The notes: generated from the sequence alone by a model not told the origin. A DNA stretch of 64,000 bases from Chitinophagales bacterium (GCA_013299105.1 JAAFJY010000009.1:153812-217811); one strand, 5' to 3'. Shown: positions 35,369-45,317, numbered from the stretch's first letter. A program made the numbers and translations.

Positions 35369-37741
35369 TCAATTCCCTCCGGCAGGCTTCTTCTGTTGCT
35401 GCTGGGCTTGCTGCATCGGATTTGATCCTTGGCTTGAACCACGGGTAAAACCTTCCGATTTGAAAATCTCAAAACGTGAAGGCATCATGCGGCGTGGGAA
35501 ATAGTTGTCATCAAGGTCAATGTCAGCGGTTTCCAGATTTGGATCGAGAATCACCTGCTTCACTGGTTTGCCCAGGGCGAAGACCTTGCTGAACTTTTCG
35601 TTGTCCATGCGCCAGATTTCGGCTGGGATGCGCTGGATTTCGTGGGTCCCGTCTTCGAATTCAAACTTCAGGATGATCGGCATCACCAGGCCACCTTTGT
35701 TTTTGAAGTCGATTTGGTAGTAGTTTTTCTTGGCGTCAAAAATGGCTTTTTCCTTAGGTCCTAGTCCTGCGTACCATTTTTCGAAGCGATCCTTGTCCAT
35801 TGGCGTAAGCGCGTTGGGATCGTAGCCATTGTAAAAGTCCTTCAAGGCTTCGTTGCGCTCAACAGCAGTGGTAGCCAGGTCACGCTTGTTGTTTTGGTAG
35901 GTCACATCGCGCTCCAGTTGCTCTTTGCTTTTCTTGGAGGCAAGGGCTTTTTCGATCTCCGGATTTTTGCTGTCCATGCGGAATTCAGTCACCCCTTCGA
36001 TGGCGATGTCCACGTTGTCAGTGGTGTAGAACCAACCTCTCCAGAACCAATCCAGGTCAATGCCCGAAGCATCTTCCATGGTGCGGAAGAAATCGGAAGG
36101 CGTTGGGTGCTTGAAAGCCCAGCGGCGGGCATATTCCTTGAATGAGTAGTCGAACAGCTCACGACCCATCACCGTTTCGCGCAGGATGTTCAGCGCGGTG
36201 GCTGGCTTGGTGTAGGCGTTGGGGCCAAACTGGATGATCGACTCCGAGTTGGTCATGATTGGGTTTTGTACTGCTTTGTCGGCCTTCATATAGCCCACGA
36301 TGTTGCGGGGCTGGCCGCCACCTGAGGGGTAATCGCGCTGCCATTCCTGCTCGGCGAGGTATTGGCAGAAGGAGTTGAGGCCTTCATCCATCCAGGTCCA
36401 CTGGCGCTCGTCCGAGTTGACGATCATCGGGAAGAAGTTGTGTCCAACCTCGTGGAAAATCACCGACAACATGCCGTACTTGATGCGCTCGGAATAAGTG
36501 CCATCTTTTTCCGGACGGCCATAGTTGAAGCAGATCATCGGATATTCCATGCCGTTTGATGCTTCCACGGAGATCGCAACCGGGTAGGGATAAGCAATGG
36601 TGTGTTTGGAATAAACGCGCAAAGTGTGGGCCACCGCTTCGGTAGAGTATTGACCATATAATGGATTGGCCTCCTTTGCATAATAAGACATGGCCATGAT
36701 GGTCGATTGTGGGCTGCCGTCCACTTTCACGCCCATCGCGTCCCAGATGTATTTGCGCGAAGAGCCAAATGCAAAGTCGCGGACATTATCGGCCTTGTAA
36801 ATCCAGGTTTTTTTGTCCTTGGCTTTGGTTTTTTCTTTTTCCGTAGCTTCTTCTTGCGTAACAATCACCACCGGTTTGGTAGCGGTTTTGGATGCTTCGA
36901 AGCGCTTTTGCTGCTCGGCGCTCAACACATCTTTGGGGTTTTGCAAAACCCCGGTTGAAGCCACGATGTGGTCACTTGGCACCGTGATGGCCACCGTGTA
37001 ATTGCCAAAGGGCAGCGTAAATTCACCTTGCCCCAGGAATTGCTTGTGCTGCCAGCCGTTGTAGTCGTCGTATACCGCCATGCGTGGAAACCACTGGGTG
37101 ATGGTGTACAAGTAATTGCCATCTTCCGGGAAAAATTCATAACCACCGCGTGAATCGGCCTGCAGGGCAGGGTTCTGGCGGTCGTTGATGTTGTAATTCC
37201 AACCGATCTGGAACTGGAACTTGCCCACTTTTGCGGCCAATGGAGTCGGCAAGTCGATGCGCATCATGGTCTTCACGATGGTGTATTTCAATGGCTTGCC
37301 AGTCATATCGCGTACATACTCAATCTTGTGGCCGCCGTCGAATGAGTTGTCCAACATGCCATTGAGTTGGCCCGCGCTCATGCGCTGGTCTAGTTTGCCC
37401 GTTTCGGTTTTGTAAGTATCCGAGTTAGGGTCAACCACGTTCTGGTCCAACTGCACCCAGAGGTAAGTTAGTGTGTGTGGTGAGTTGTTGGTGTAAGTGA
37501 CAGTTTCGCGGCCAATGATGCGTTGTTTGTCATCGTCCAATTCCACTTTGATGTCGTAGTCGGCGCGTTGCTGCCAGTATTCCTCACCTGGAGCACCGGA
37601 AGCGGTGCGGTAAGTGTTGGGTGTGGGAATCTCGGTTCCCAATTGGCGAAATTTGCTTTGGTCGGTGTTGCTTTGTGCCAGGGCTGTGCCCAGAGTGGTA
37701 CACAAACACAACGCAGTAGCAAATGCAGATAAAATTCTCAT
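35369..37741 (-). CDS. M1 family zinc aminopeptidase-like protein, secreted
   Basis: The product has 790 residues. Signal peptide ILSAFATALCLCTTLGTALAQ, an N-terminal beta-saddle domain, then the catalytic domain with an NGMEYP motif (residues 396-401, replacing GAMEN) and the zinc site HEVGHNFFPMIVNSDERQWTWMDEG (His430, Glu431, His434, Glu453). A Gln-rich tail ends the protein. M1 enzymes remove N-terminal residues from peptides; the modified exopeptidase motif suggests altered specificity. The divergent DUF6702 gene starts ~250 bases away, a pairing I recall from other Bacteroidota. Confidence 0.9.
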   Translation of the reverse strand: MRILSAFATALCLCTTLGTALAQSNTDQSKFRQLGTEIPTPNTYRTASGAPGEEYWQQRADYDIKVELDDDKQRIIGRETVTYTNNSPHTLTYLWVQLDQNVVDPNSDTYKTETGKLDQRMSAGQLNGMLDNSFDGGHKIEYVRDMTGKPLKYTIVKTMMRIDLPTPLAAKVGKFQFQIGWNYNINDRQNPALQADSRGGYEFFPEDGNYLYTITQWFPRMAVYDDYNGWQHKQFLGQGEFTLPFGNYTVAITVPSDHIVASTGVLQNPKDVLSAEQQKRFEASKTATKPVVIVTQEEATEKEKTKAKDKKTWIYKADNVRDFAFGSSRKYIWDAMGVKVDGSPQSTIMAMSYYAKEANPLYGQYSTEAVAHTLRVYSKHTIAYPYPVAISVEASNGMEYPMICFNYGRPEKDGTYSERIKYGMLSVIFHEVGHNFFPMIVNSDERQWTWMDEGLNSFCQYLAEQEWQRDYPSGGGQPRNIVGYMKADKAVQNPIMTNSESIIQFGPNAYTKPATALNILRETVMGRELFDYSFKEYARRWAFKHPTPSDFFRTMEDASGIDLDWFWRGWFYTTDNVDIAIEGVTEFRMDSKNPEIEKALASKKSKEQLERDVTYQNNKRDLATTAVERNEALKDFYNGYDPNALTPMDKDRFEKWYAGLGPKEKAIFDAKKNYYQIDFKNKGGLVMPIILKFEFEDGTHEIQRIPAEIWRMDNEKFSKVFALGKPVKQVILDPNLETADIDLDDNYFPRRMMPSRFEIFKSEGFTRGSSQGSNPMQQAQQQQKKPAGGN

Positions 37742-37993
37742 GGCTTGCCAGGAATGGTTATGGTATATGTTTGGTCAAAGACCTTTTGAAAATGCTGAAA
37801 AGTAAGGGTAAATGGTGTGCTGCGAGTCCCCCCTTTTGGGGGTTAATGGGGTCAATGAATCTCAAAAGTACATATTTTTTTGGTACTGCGGCTCCGAATC
37901 GACAGATTGGACACAAATGAGCTTAAAAAGCATGTTTTGTAGATCATGCAACAAATCCAGGTGTGCATTATCTTTGCAAAAAAATCCCACCTG

Positions 37994-38497
37994 ATGATGA
38001 GCGGAATGCTTTGGTCAATGTTGAGTTTATTGGTTTGGAATGCCCACCCAATCCATGTTACGATGTCTGAAGTGGTGTACGATGAGAAGAACAAATCGCT
38101 GCAAATGACCCACAAAATCTACATCGACGACCTGGAAAAACACCTCGAAATGGACCTCAAAGCCAGAGGACAGGAGGTTCAGTTGCGCTTGAATACGTCA
38201 AAAGAACACCCCCAAGCCGACCAATTCCTGAGCCAATACGTGGCCACCCATTTTCGCCTGCTGATAAACGGCAAGCAGGTCAAAGCCCAGTTTTTGGGCA
38301 AAGAGTACGAAGATTTTGCGGCCTGGATCTACGTAGAAGGCCAAAATGTGCCCAAACCCAAGTCCCTGGACCTCACCGATTCTTTCCTCATCGGCCTATA
38401 CGATGACCAGAGTAACCTGGTCAATTTTGAACTGCCTGGCAAAACGGGGAGTATGCGTTTTGTGCGGGGCAAGGTACGGGAAGCGGCAAGCTGGTGA
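37994..38497 (+). CDS. DUF6702-family exported protein
   Basis: The product has 167 residues from ATG 37994 (MMSGMLWSMLSLLVWNAHPIHVTMSEVVYDEK); an earlier ATG at 37946 gives extra polar sequence. A short hydrophobic start is a weak signal peptide. The mature start HPIHVTMSEVVYDEKNKSLQMTHKIYIDDLE is characteristic of DUF6702. The remainder is beta-rich (TNFRLLINGKQVKAQFLG-like). Function unknown in the family. It is divergent from the M1 peptidase gene, which suggests a shared role at the cell surface. Confidence 0.75.
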   Translation: MMSGMLWSMLSLLVWNAHPIHVTMSEVVYDEKNKSLQMTHKIYIDDLEKHLEMDLKARGQEVQLRLNTSKEHPQADQFLSQYVATHFRLLINGKQVKAQFLGKEYEDFAAWIYVEGQNVPKPKSLDLTDSFLIGLYDDQSNLVNFELPGKTGSMRFVRGKVREAASW

Positions 38498-38798
38498 TAA
38501 TTGTTAATGGTTAGTTGTTAATGGTTAATGGTTAGTTGTTAGTTGGGCTCGCTGCTGAGATTTTTGGATGGGCTGATTTTGGAGTTTCCAATTTTGTTTT
38601 GAGATAGGTTTGAAAACTGATTTGGAGCCCGCATCGGATTTATAGTTTATACAGCAAATGAGGTTTATAAATAGCAACTCAGCGATTTCCATGTAGATCC
38701 CAGCTTCGATCAGTGCCCCGGTCACCTTAAAGCGAAACTGACTGAACATGTACAATCAATAAACACAATTTACTAAATTCCAGATCAGAAGCCGGAAT

Positions 38799-38886
38799 CA
38801 CATCTAAAATCGTGTAACCCTGGACTTCAGTCCGGGGACAAAGCCCGCCCCTGAATCTCATCTGAAATCTATCCAGAAGTTGCATC
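38799..38886 (+). repeat. ~88-bp dispersed repeat with palindrome
   Basis: It is nearly identical to 48085-48174. It starts CACATCTAAAATCGTGTAAC, contains the hairpin CCTGGACTTCAGTCCGG, then GGACAAAGCCCGCCCCTG and CTCATCTGAAATCTATCCAG. The palindrome resembles those at 26958 and 27010 in form. Confidence 0.75.
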
Positions 38887-38928
38887 AAATGTCAGGTGCA
38901 TGGCCATATAGAAAATTGCTGTTAAAAA

Positions 38929-38974
38929 TTAACCATTAACCATTAACCATTAACCATTAACCATTAACCATTAA
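38929..38974. repeat. AACCATT tandem heptamer array
   Basis: About six and a half copies of AACCATT in a row lie just after the stop of the DUF4249 gene (minus strand). Shorter, less regular arrays of the same unit occur at 9335-9384, 27079-27119, 38510-38545 and 46782-46815. Confidence 0.85.
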
Positions 38975-38977
38975 ATT

Positions 38978-39907
38978 TTAAACTTTCACCCTCCGCCGAT
39001 AATAACTAGCCGATAGTCCACCCCAGATGCCCAAACCACCCTTCACATTGCTCTTGATGCGGGTATAACTGGCAAAAGGCCCTTGGTTAATGGCATTGAA
39101 ATCGACGGTGTTCCAAAAATCAAAATGGGCCCGGTCGAGGGTGATCCACTTGATGCTCACGCTGTCGCCCCGGCGGTAGAGGCCGAAGGTGGCGGGGTCC
39201 ACGCGCTGGTTGCGGGGCTCGGCTTTGGAGAGTGGAAACTCAAAAGTACGGCCGTCGAACAGGCGATCGTCGGTTACTGATTGGATCGACGCGAGGAAAG
39301 GGCCATTTTCGACTTGGGTTTGAAAGCGGTAAAAATTGGCCACGCCAGGCGGGTCAGAAAAGAAGCCGCGCAGTTCGGCCAAAGTATCATTGGGTTTGCC
39401 TGCGGGCGGAATAAACTTCAGCGAGTCGATTCCGGCATGGCGGGGGATGGTGGTCACTGCACTGAGTGATTTATCACCCGTTTTCACCTTCAAGGTATAA
39501 GTTTTACCCTCTTCGCCGAGCATCGACAGGCTCAAATCCACATAAGCGCAGACGTTTAAGGCCAGGCTATCGGGATTGAAACCCAAAAAACGGGCCACTT
39601 GCTGGCGTTGGGCCGGATTGAGTTCCTGAAGACAAATTTCCCGGAGTTGCACCTCTTTTTGGCCATCGGATACCCGCACGTCTGCTCCGCGCACGTACAA
39701 GTTGTTGAGCTCATCCAGGCCAATGCTGGCAAAAAACGGCACGCTGCGGGTCAGGATCACATAGGGTGGGGTAGGGGACTCGCCCGCTTCGATGTAGCCT
39801 TCCACCACAATATCGGCCTCATTGCTGCTGATTTCGGGCTGGAAATTTTTTTCACAGGCAAAAAGCGTGAGAATCGCCAGGGAAAAGCTAATAATTGTGT
39901 TGCGCAT
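38978..39907 (-). CDS. DUF4249-family lipoprotein
   Basis: The product has 309 residues from ATG 39907, giving an SPII signal (IISFSLAILTLFAC). The mature start EKNFQPEISSNEADIVVEGYIEAGESPTPPYVILTRSVPFF is typical of DUF4249, beta-rich surface lipoproteins usually encoded next to TonB-dependent receptors. No receptor gene is adjacent here. The middle has a short helical part (LQELNPAQRQQVARFLGFNP). It probably binds a ligand or partner at the outer membrane. Confidence 0.75.
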   Translation of the reverse strand: MRNTIISFSLAILTLFACEKNFQPEISSNEADIVVEGYIEAGESPTPPYVILTRSVPFFASIGLDELNNLYVRGADVRVSDGQKEVQLREICLQELNPAQRQQVARFLGFNPDSLALNVCAYVDLSLSMLGEEGKTYTLKVKTGDKSLSAVTTIPRHAGIDSLKFIPPAGKPNDTLAELRGFFSDPPGVANFYRFQTQVENGPFLASIQSVTDDRLFDGRTFEFPLSKAEPRNQRVDPATFGLYRRGDSVSIKWITLDRAHFDFWNTVDFNAINQGPFASYTRIKSNVKGGLGIWGGLSASYYRRRVKV

Positions 39908-40008
39908 GGGACAAACTTTGCATTTTGCAGCAAAACAGTCGAACCGCGCATGGGGTTCAAACCCGGAGTTCACTTTTCAACATTTCAACCCTTAACATTT
40001 CAACTCAA

Positions 40009-40728
40009 ATGAAAGAAAAAATCCTGGCGGCCTACGAAACCTTAGCCGAACCCTACAACACCCTAATCGACCACAAGGCTCACAATGCCTACCTTGATCG
40101 CCCCAACACCCTGCGCTTGCTGGGCGATGTACAAGGCAAAAAAGTACTCGACGCCGCCTGTGGCCCTGGCAAGTACGCTGAAATATTGGTAGAAAAAGGT
40201 GCCCAAGTCATCGGTTTTGACCAAAGTCCCCGCATGGTGGAACTGGCCCAAGCGCGGCAATTGCCCGGGGCCGAGTTCCGGGTACACGAGCTGGAAAAGC
40301 CTTTCGACTTTTTGGCCGATGCATCCCTTGATGTGGTGCTCTGCGCCCTGGCTTTGGATTATGTGCAAGACTGGGCACCTACTCTGCAGGAGTTTTACCG
40401 GGTTTTGAAGCCCGGTGGTGTGCTGGTCATCTCTTGCGAGCACCCTTTCGACAAATACAATTATTTCAAATCCCAGGATTATTTCAAAACCGAAGCCCTG
40501 TCCAGCACCTGGAAAGGTTTCGGCATCCCGGTTGAGGTGCCTACCTACCGCCGCTCCATGCAGGACATGCTCATGCCTTTGATCCAGGCTGGCTTTGTAC
40601 TGGAGGAGTTGTTGGAATACCAGCCCGTGGAGGAGTTCAAGGCGCATGACCCCAAGGGGTACTATGAGAAGTTGATGCGGTTTCCTGGGTTTATGGGGGT
40701 AAGATTGGGTGTAGGTGTGAAGGTGTGA
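40009..40728 (+). CDS. Class I SAM-dependent methyltransferase
   Basis: The product has 239 residues from ATG 40009, supported by a preceding repeat-rich, non-coding leader. Motif I is KVLDAACGPGKYAEIL, motif II acidic loop VIGFDQSPRMVELA, and the post-motif region DVVLCALALDYVQDW followed by LKPGGVLVISCEHPFD, as in UbiE/methyltransferase_11 proteins. It is cytosolic. The substrate is unknown; the C-terminus with FGIPVEVPTYRRS resembles small-molecule methyltransferases. It is divergent from the DUF4249 gene. Confidence 0.85.
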   Translation: MKEKILAAYETLAEPYNTLIDHKAHNAYLDRPNTLRLLGDVQGKKVLDAACGPGKYAEILVEKGAQVIGFDQSPRMVELAQARQLPGAEFRVHELEKPFDFLADASLDVVLCALALDYVQDWAPTLQEFYRVLKPGGVLVISCEHPFDKYNYFKSQDYFKTEALSSTWKGFGIPVEVPTYRRSMQDMLMPLIQAGFVLEELLEYQPVEEFKAHDPKGYYEKLMRFPGFMGVRLGVGVKV

Positions 40729-41305
40729 GTTTGGGTGTGTGGGCTTCGAGTTGTGTCTTTTGTCTCGACCAATTGGAGGCGGTGGTTTCCGCTAGTCCCA
40801 GTCAAGAGATATGGGACTAGCGAGGATCTTTTATTTGTAACTGTTTACTTAACGTGAGTTCTGGATTTGTGCAGTTAGAATTTTTGACTTACGACTTACA
40901 AGTGACGACTTACGACTTACGAAGTAGGCGCTTGCTATCAGGTTTTGAGGTAACCTGAGTATTCGTTTGCACGGTTTGGAATTTTTGAACTGAAAAAATC
41001 TCAACTTTGCACCCGCAAAAGAACACAAGTCATTGAAAATCATATTTTATTACTCAGAACTCACAGTGCTTAATGAAGCGGAAAAAAGGAGAAGTAGTTC
41101 CTTTTTACCAAGCCTTGAGCGCAGGAAGCATCATCTTCGCGGTCAACATCATGCTGGAAATCCGCAAAAATGGGTGTGGATGTGTAAGTGTGAGTTTGGG
41201 TGTGTGGGCTTCGAGCTGTGTCTTTCGGCTCGACTAATTGAAAACGGGATCCCCCACACTCACACCTAAACCAACACACCCAAACCCAATTTTATTCGTG
41301 GCTTG
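40729..41305. repeat. Intergenic gap with duplicated G/T-rich repeats and a hairpin
   Basis: No gene is seen. GTGTGAGTTTGGGTGTGTGG at about 40726-40742 recurs with its continuation (GCTTCGAGYTGTGTCTTT) at 41189-41224, and the inverse (ACACTCACACCTAAACC) follows at 41258-41274. A fragment of the MITE core (GTCAACATCATGCTGGAAATCCGC, inverted) lies near 41142-41165. A strong hairpin is at 40790-40822. Confidence 0.55.
40790..40822. terminator. Hairpin after the methyltransferase gene
   Basis: CGCTAGTCCCA (40790-40800) pairs perfectly with TGGGACTAGCG (40812-40822). It lies ~60 bases after the methyltransferase stop. The T-tract is weak, so it may be a repeat palindrome; CGCTAGTCCCA also occurs at 26796. 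Confidence 0.5.
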
Positions 41306-42253
41306 TCATTTACTCGCCTTAGCCACCAGAAATTTATTCACCTCCAACCAATGGATAAATGCATCAAACCAACGATTGCTGGTGCGATTGGGATTGCCCA
41401 GCCCAAATCCATGCCCACCATTTTGGTAAAGGTGAAACTCCACGGGGATCCCCGCTTTGAACCAAGAATCAACGACTCCGAACTGCCCTCTAAAAAGAAA
41501 ATCGTCGCTGGCAATCACGTTGAACATCGGCGGGGCATTTTTCGGCACTTCAACGGGGCCCATGCCGCCATAAATCGGGCCGATGAAAGCCAGTTTCATG
41601 GTTTTGGAATGCAAGGTGGAGTGCATGGTCAGGCCTGCACCCGCCGAAAAACCAATCATTCCGATTCGACTGGTATCAACACCCCATTCTTTTGCACGTT
41701 TGAGGATCATGGCATAAGCGGCTTCTGCATCCGCCAATTGATTCGACAGGTCCAGTTGGGGCGGGCGTGGTGGCGTGACCGATTTGGCCGTATCCGCAGG
41801 TGGTGGGGTGGTGCGTGGGCGATTCATCCAAGCCGAAAAATCTTCAAGCGATTCAGGTGTAGGATGTAAGCGGTATTTGAGTACAAAAGCGGCGATGCCC
41901 TGCTTGGCCAATGCTTCCGCCACTTCCCAGCCTTCGTTGCCCATCGAAAGCCAGCTAAAACCCCCGCCGGGGGCAACAATTACGGTCGCACCATTGGCTT
42001 TGCCCGGCGCTGGCAAAAAAGGCGTAAGCGTGGCAACGGTGATGTTGCGCGCCATCGGGTCGCCCCATTGCCGGAACCAAGATTCTTTGGCGGGCTGGTC
42101 TTTTACCCCACCAGTATTCAGCAAAATGGCTTTGGGCTCGGCTGGCGCGGCAAGTGGATAAATGGTGCCATCTTGCCCCATGACCTGTGCTGCGCTAAAA
42201 AGCACCAAGGCCAAAGGAAGAACTTTGGCCCAATTTTTGAGTTTGTAAAACAT
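41306..42253 (-). CDS. Secreted alpha/beta hydrolase (acetyl esterase-like)
   Basis: The product has 315 residues. Signal peptide KVLPLALVLFSAAQVMG. Oxyanion segment VIVAPGGGFSWLSMGNEGWEVAEALAKQGIAAFVLKYRL, nucleophile elbow IGMIGFSAGAGLTMHS (Ser in GFSAG), and a final base in NGGHGFGLG. This matches bacterial esterases of the Aes/BD-FAE type that act on acetylated sugars in xylan-type degradation. A Pro/Thr-rich insertion (NRPRTTPPPADTAKSVTPPRPP) is unusual. The gene is monocistronic. Confidence 0.85.
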   Translation of the reverse strand: MFYKLKNWAKVLPLALVLFSAAQVMGQDGTIYPLAAPAEPKAILLNTGGVKDQPAKESWFRQWGDPMARNITVATLTPFLPAPGKANGATVIVAPGGGFSWLSMGNEGWEVAEALAKQGIAAFVLKYRLHPTPESLEDFSAWMNRPRTTPPPADTAKSVTPPRPPQLDLSNQLADAEAAYAMILKRAKEWGVDTSRIGMIGFSAGAGLTMHSTLHSKTMKLAFIGPIYGGMGPVEVPKNAPPMFNVIASDDFLFRGQFGVVDSWFKAGIPVEFHLYQNGGHGFGLGNPNRTSNRWFDAFIHWLEVNKFLVAKASK

Positions 42254-42607
42254 CTTAAGCTTGCTTTGTACGTTGTTAAATGTTGATAATCAGTAGTTTG
42301 AAATGCAGATTTGGCATTGCTCGAAGCATGGACTACGCAAGAAGCATTTGGTTTGGCTTATTGTTCGAGTATTTCCACTTGCAATCAAACAAAACCTCGT
42401 CTGAAGTTTCAAACAGTACAAAATAAGCTTGAATTTTTTGAAATAAAAAAACGGTGTTTTGTTATTATTGGGGGGATGCGGTTTGGGAGGGTGATGGTAG
42501 GGCTGGGAGGTAAAACAGGAGTACTCACTCTCTGTTTGAGCTGCGTTGCATGCGGGTTGGGACTTGGCGAAAATAGGCCAGGAGTGCTTTGTTCTCGGAT
42601 TGATTCT
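42254..42607. other. Intergenic gap without a recognisable gene
   Basis: It lies between the esterase start and the end of the zinc-ribbon lipoprotein gene. A forward open frame runs from it into the antisense of the next gene, but its translation shows no domain or consistent composition. No repeat match was found within the window. Confidence 0.5.
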
Positions 42608-43720
42608 TTATTGACTATTAATACATTTAACCTTGCCATTAGAACAATAAGAGCAACGATGATAAGGCTGTACCCAATGATACTCAATTCTTCCATTATT
42701 ATATACTTCTTTGTTATAGCCTATGCCAATAACTTCTCCGCTACCTCCACAAGTTGCACAAGAAACATATCCGCTTCCGTCACAAAAGCGACATCCAAAA
42801 TGCTTATTAGTAGTATTTACTTGTTCACTATTGTTGTGTGTAGTATTAATATCATTCGAAAAAGGGTTATTTGGAATTTTCATAAAGTGCCGATTATTTA
42901 AAATTCCTTCCGTTTCTAATGTAAACCCAAGAAAATTCTCGTCATCCCAAATTATATTATATTCTTCAAAATTTATCCCATCTGGTGTTGTTTGAAGTTT
43001 TTCGCCAATCATTTTCCATGTACTGATATTACCATCTTTGAAGCCATTTCGGGCCCTGACTCTAAAAATACTTTTGAAATTTGATTTAAACTGCCAAATA
43101 ATCGTCAATGTTGATTTTATTCCATAATTTTCGGTTATTTCATCGGATCTCCAAATTCCAACTATTGGCATAGATTGTGAAATATTGTTATCAGCCAGAC
43201 TTTCTGAATGATTATTTTCAATAGAAACTTTCTGAACTTTTTCCTTTTTTTGTTCAACTGAATAACTCTTAGGATATTTAGCGTTTGTTTTCAAACCTTT
43301 ACTCAAAACTCCTTTTGTTTCGATTTTGCTACCTTTTGAAGTTATTCCATTGCCAAAGACTGAAATTTCATTTTCACTTACTTTAATAACTTTATATTGA
43401 ATTAAATCAACACACCCTGCCTGATTTTTTTCGTTAATAACTTTTTCTTCAAAAAAAAGAGTATCGTTTTGGATTTTTGTATAAGTCCAATTTGAGGAAC
43501 AGCCTAATGTCGGATAGAACACCTCACCAGTGTTTGTAGATACTTGGTATGCCAGTACTGCTGGGTATGAGGGCTGGTCAACGAAACGATTTGTTAGGTC
43601 ATCTGAGATGTGAATATCTTTGAAAGTTCCTTTCCAGAGACCCGACAACCAAAATGGTTTAACATCATTTGTGCAGCCATGTAATAAAAAAAGAATTGGC
43701 AGTAGAATATTTATTTTCAT
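42608..43720 (-). CDS. Lipoprotein with C-terminal DnaJ-type cysteine clusters
   Basis: The product has 370 residues and is AT-rich relative to neighbours. SPII signal KINILLPILFLLHGC. The central ~280 residues contain two beta-rich repeats of unknown type. The last ~65 residues have CRFCDGSG, CATCGGSG and CSYCSNGKVKC, spaced like the CxxCxGxG zinc-binding repeats of DnaJ. Such clusters would bind zinc, unusual in a lipoprotein. I do not recognise the family. The composition suggests it was acquired. Confidence 0.6.
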   Translation of the reverse strand: MKINILLPILFLLHGCTNDVKPFWLSGLWKGTFKDIHISDDLTNRFVDQPSYPAVLAYQVSTNTGEVFYPTLGCSSNWTYTKIQNDTLFFEEKVINEKNQAGCVDLIQYKVIKVSENEISVFGNGITSKGSKIETKGVLSKGLKTNAKYPKSYSVEQKKEKVQKVSIENNHSESLADNNISQSMPIVGIWRSDEITENYGIKSTLTIIWQFKSNFKSIFRVRARNGFKDGNISTWKMIGEKLQTTPDGINFEEYNIIWDDENFLGFTLETEGILNNRHFMKIPNNPFSNDINTTHNNSEQVNTTNKHFGCRFCDGSGYVSCATCGGSGEVIGIGYNKEVYNNGRIEYHWVQPYHRCSYCSNGKVKCINSQ

Positions 43721-44009
43721 TTTATATTTTTAGTTATTGAGAACAATCACACCACCGCACCTAACAACCATTCAAAACGCGTATCGAAGATTTGATGTAC
43801 TCTTAGCTGCGTGTATTTCCGTTTTACTCGCAAGTAAAACCCCAACTTCAATCCCCACACATCAAAATTAACGACTATTTTTCCAAAACAACAAGCCATC
43901 TACCACTATTTTTTTCCAATCCCCAATCCAAATTAACCTTTTCACCGTAAAAAAACAAAACAATCCCCAATTCCACCGTTTCTTTGCCCAAGCAAATCCA
44001 CCATTCCCA

Positions 44010-45317
44010 ATGAAATCCACCCACACCATCAGCGCCTGCCTGATTTTTCTCCTCTCATTTGCCGCAAAAAACACTTGTGCCCAAGCCCTGCCTTTCCACC
44101 TCAAAAAACAAAACTACACCCCTTTCCTGGCTACCAGTACCCAAAAAGCACCCGGTTTGCCCCAAAAACCAAAGGCGAGCCTGGCTAAAATCCAGCTTTC
44201 CCAAGCCAAGAGCAGCGAAAAGCAACAAGCGGCTATCGTTTACTGGCACGTCGGCCCGCCCGGCTACCGCTGGCACCAGGTCATGGGCCAGGTCAGCGAA
44301 CAAAACAAAAACCAGCTCAATGGTGGGCGCATGGCCATTTTGCACCTGGCGATTTACGACGCCACCTTAGCGGTTTGGAAGCTCAAAAAGGACCGCCAGC
44401 AAAAAGCGCCTTGCGAGATGCACCCTGGCATCAAAGCCTGGGCCAAACCCTGGTTGCCCAATGCCGCAGTTTGTGAGCGGAGCGCGGTGGCGGTGGCAGC
44501 GCATGCAATCATCGCCTACTATTTCCCCTCCAGCCGCAAGTACCTGGACAGCCTGCTGGAAAATTTTACGGAAGCCCGTATGCTGAGTGGCCAGCAATTT
44601 CCGCAAGATATTGAAGCAGGGCTGGCCATTGGTGCCGAAATTGCGCAACAGTACATCAATTATGCCAAAAACGACGGCACCAATGCCCTTTGGCAAGGCA
44701 GCGTGCCCACTGGCCCCAATTTGTGGACGGGCAACCCCGGCAAAAAGGACCTCATGAAAGCCCACTGGAAACCCTTGACCCTCTTGAAGTAGGACCAGTT
44801 TCGCCCCGGCCCGCCCCCAGATTTTTCCCAAGACATGGAAGAATTGAGGACCTTCAACGCCAAAAACCAGTCCAGTGACATTGCCTGGAAATGGAAATCG
44901 GAACCCGTCTGGGACGACTTGATCGAGCGCAAAACCCTCGAATACCAGCTCGATCCCTTGCAAGCCGCTTATGCCAATGCCCTGGTTCATGTGGCCCGTT
45001 ACGACGGCATCATCGCGGCATGGGATGCGAAATACACTTATTGGGGCATTCGCCCCTTTCAACTCGACCCTACTTTCAAGCCATTGCTGATCGTTACGCC
45101 CAATTTTCCGGGTTATCCAGCGGGGCATACCACCGTGGCGGGCTCAATTTCGACCGTACTTGGTCATCTTTTTCCGGCGGAAAAAGCCGATTTTGAAAAC
45201 CTGGCCCGCGAGTGCGCGGAATCGCGTTTTGAAGGCGGCGTGCATTTTCGGACGGATAATGAGGTAGGTTTGGAACTTGGGAAGAAGGTAGGGGAGTGGA
45301 TTGTATTTAAGTTATGA
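44010..45317 (+). pseudogene. Vanadium-dependent haloperoxidase/PAP2-like protein, interrupted by TAG
   Basis: One reading frame of 435 codons with an in-frame TAG at 44790-44792; the two sides are in the same phase. The first part has a signal peptide (ISACLIFLLSFAAKNTCAQ) and helices with NGGRMAILHLAIYDATLAVW. The second part holds the acid phosphatase/haloperoxidase site: KYTYWGIRP (K-x6-RP), FPGYPAGHTTVAGS (catalytic His) and SRFEGGVHFRTDNEVG. The stop lies just before DQFRPGPPPDF, a stretch normally conserved in this family. A fragment from ATG 44835 would lack the N-terminal helical half. Family members oxidise halides with vanadate and peroxide or act as phosphatases. Confidence 0.8.

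Larger units (their letters stand above)
38498..38977. repeat. Intergenic gap with tandem heptamers and a shared ~88-bp repeat
   Basis: No gene is seen. It contains TTAATGGTTAGTTG repeats (38510-38545), an ~88-bp repeat (38799-38886) and a heptamer array (38929-38974). Confidence 0.6.

Noticed and set aside
38929..38974. Possible CRISPR-like array
   Set aside because: The repeat unit is 7 bases with no spacers; it is a simple tandem repeat.
42311..42901. Forward frame of 196 codons
   Set aside because: Its second half is antisense of the zinc-ribbon lipoprotein gene and the first half has no recognisable features.
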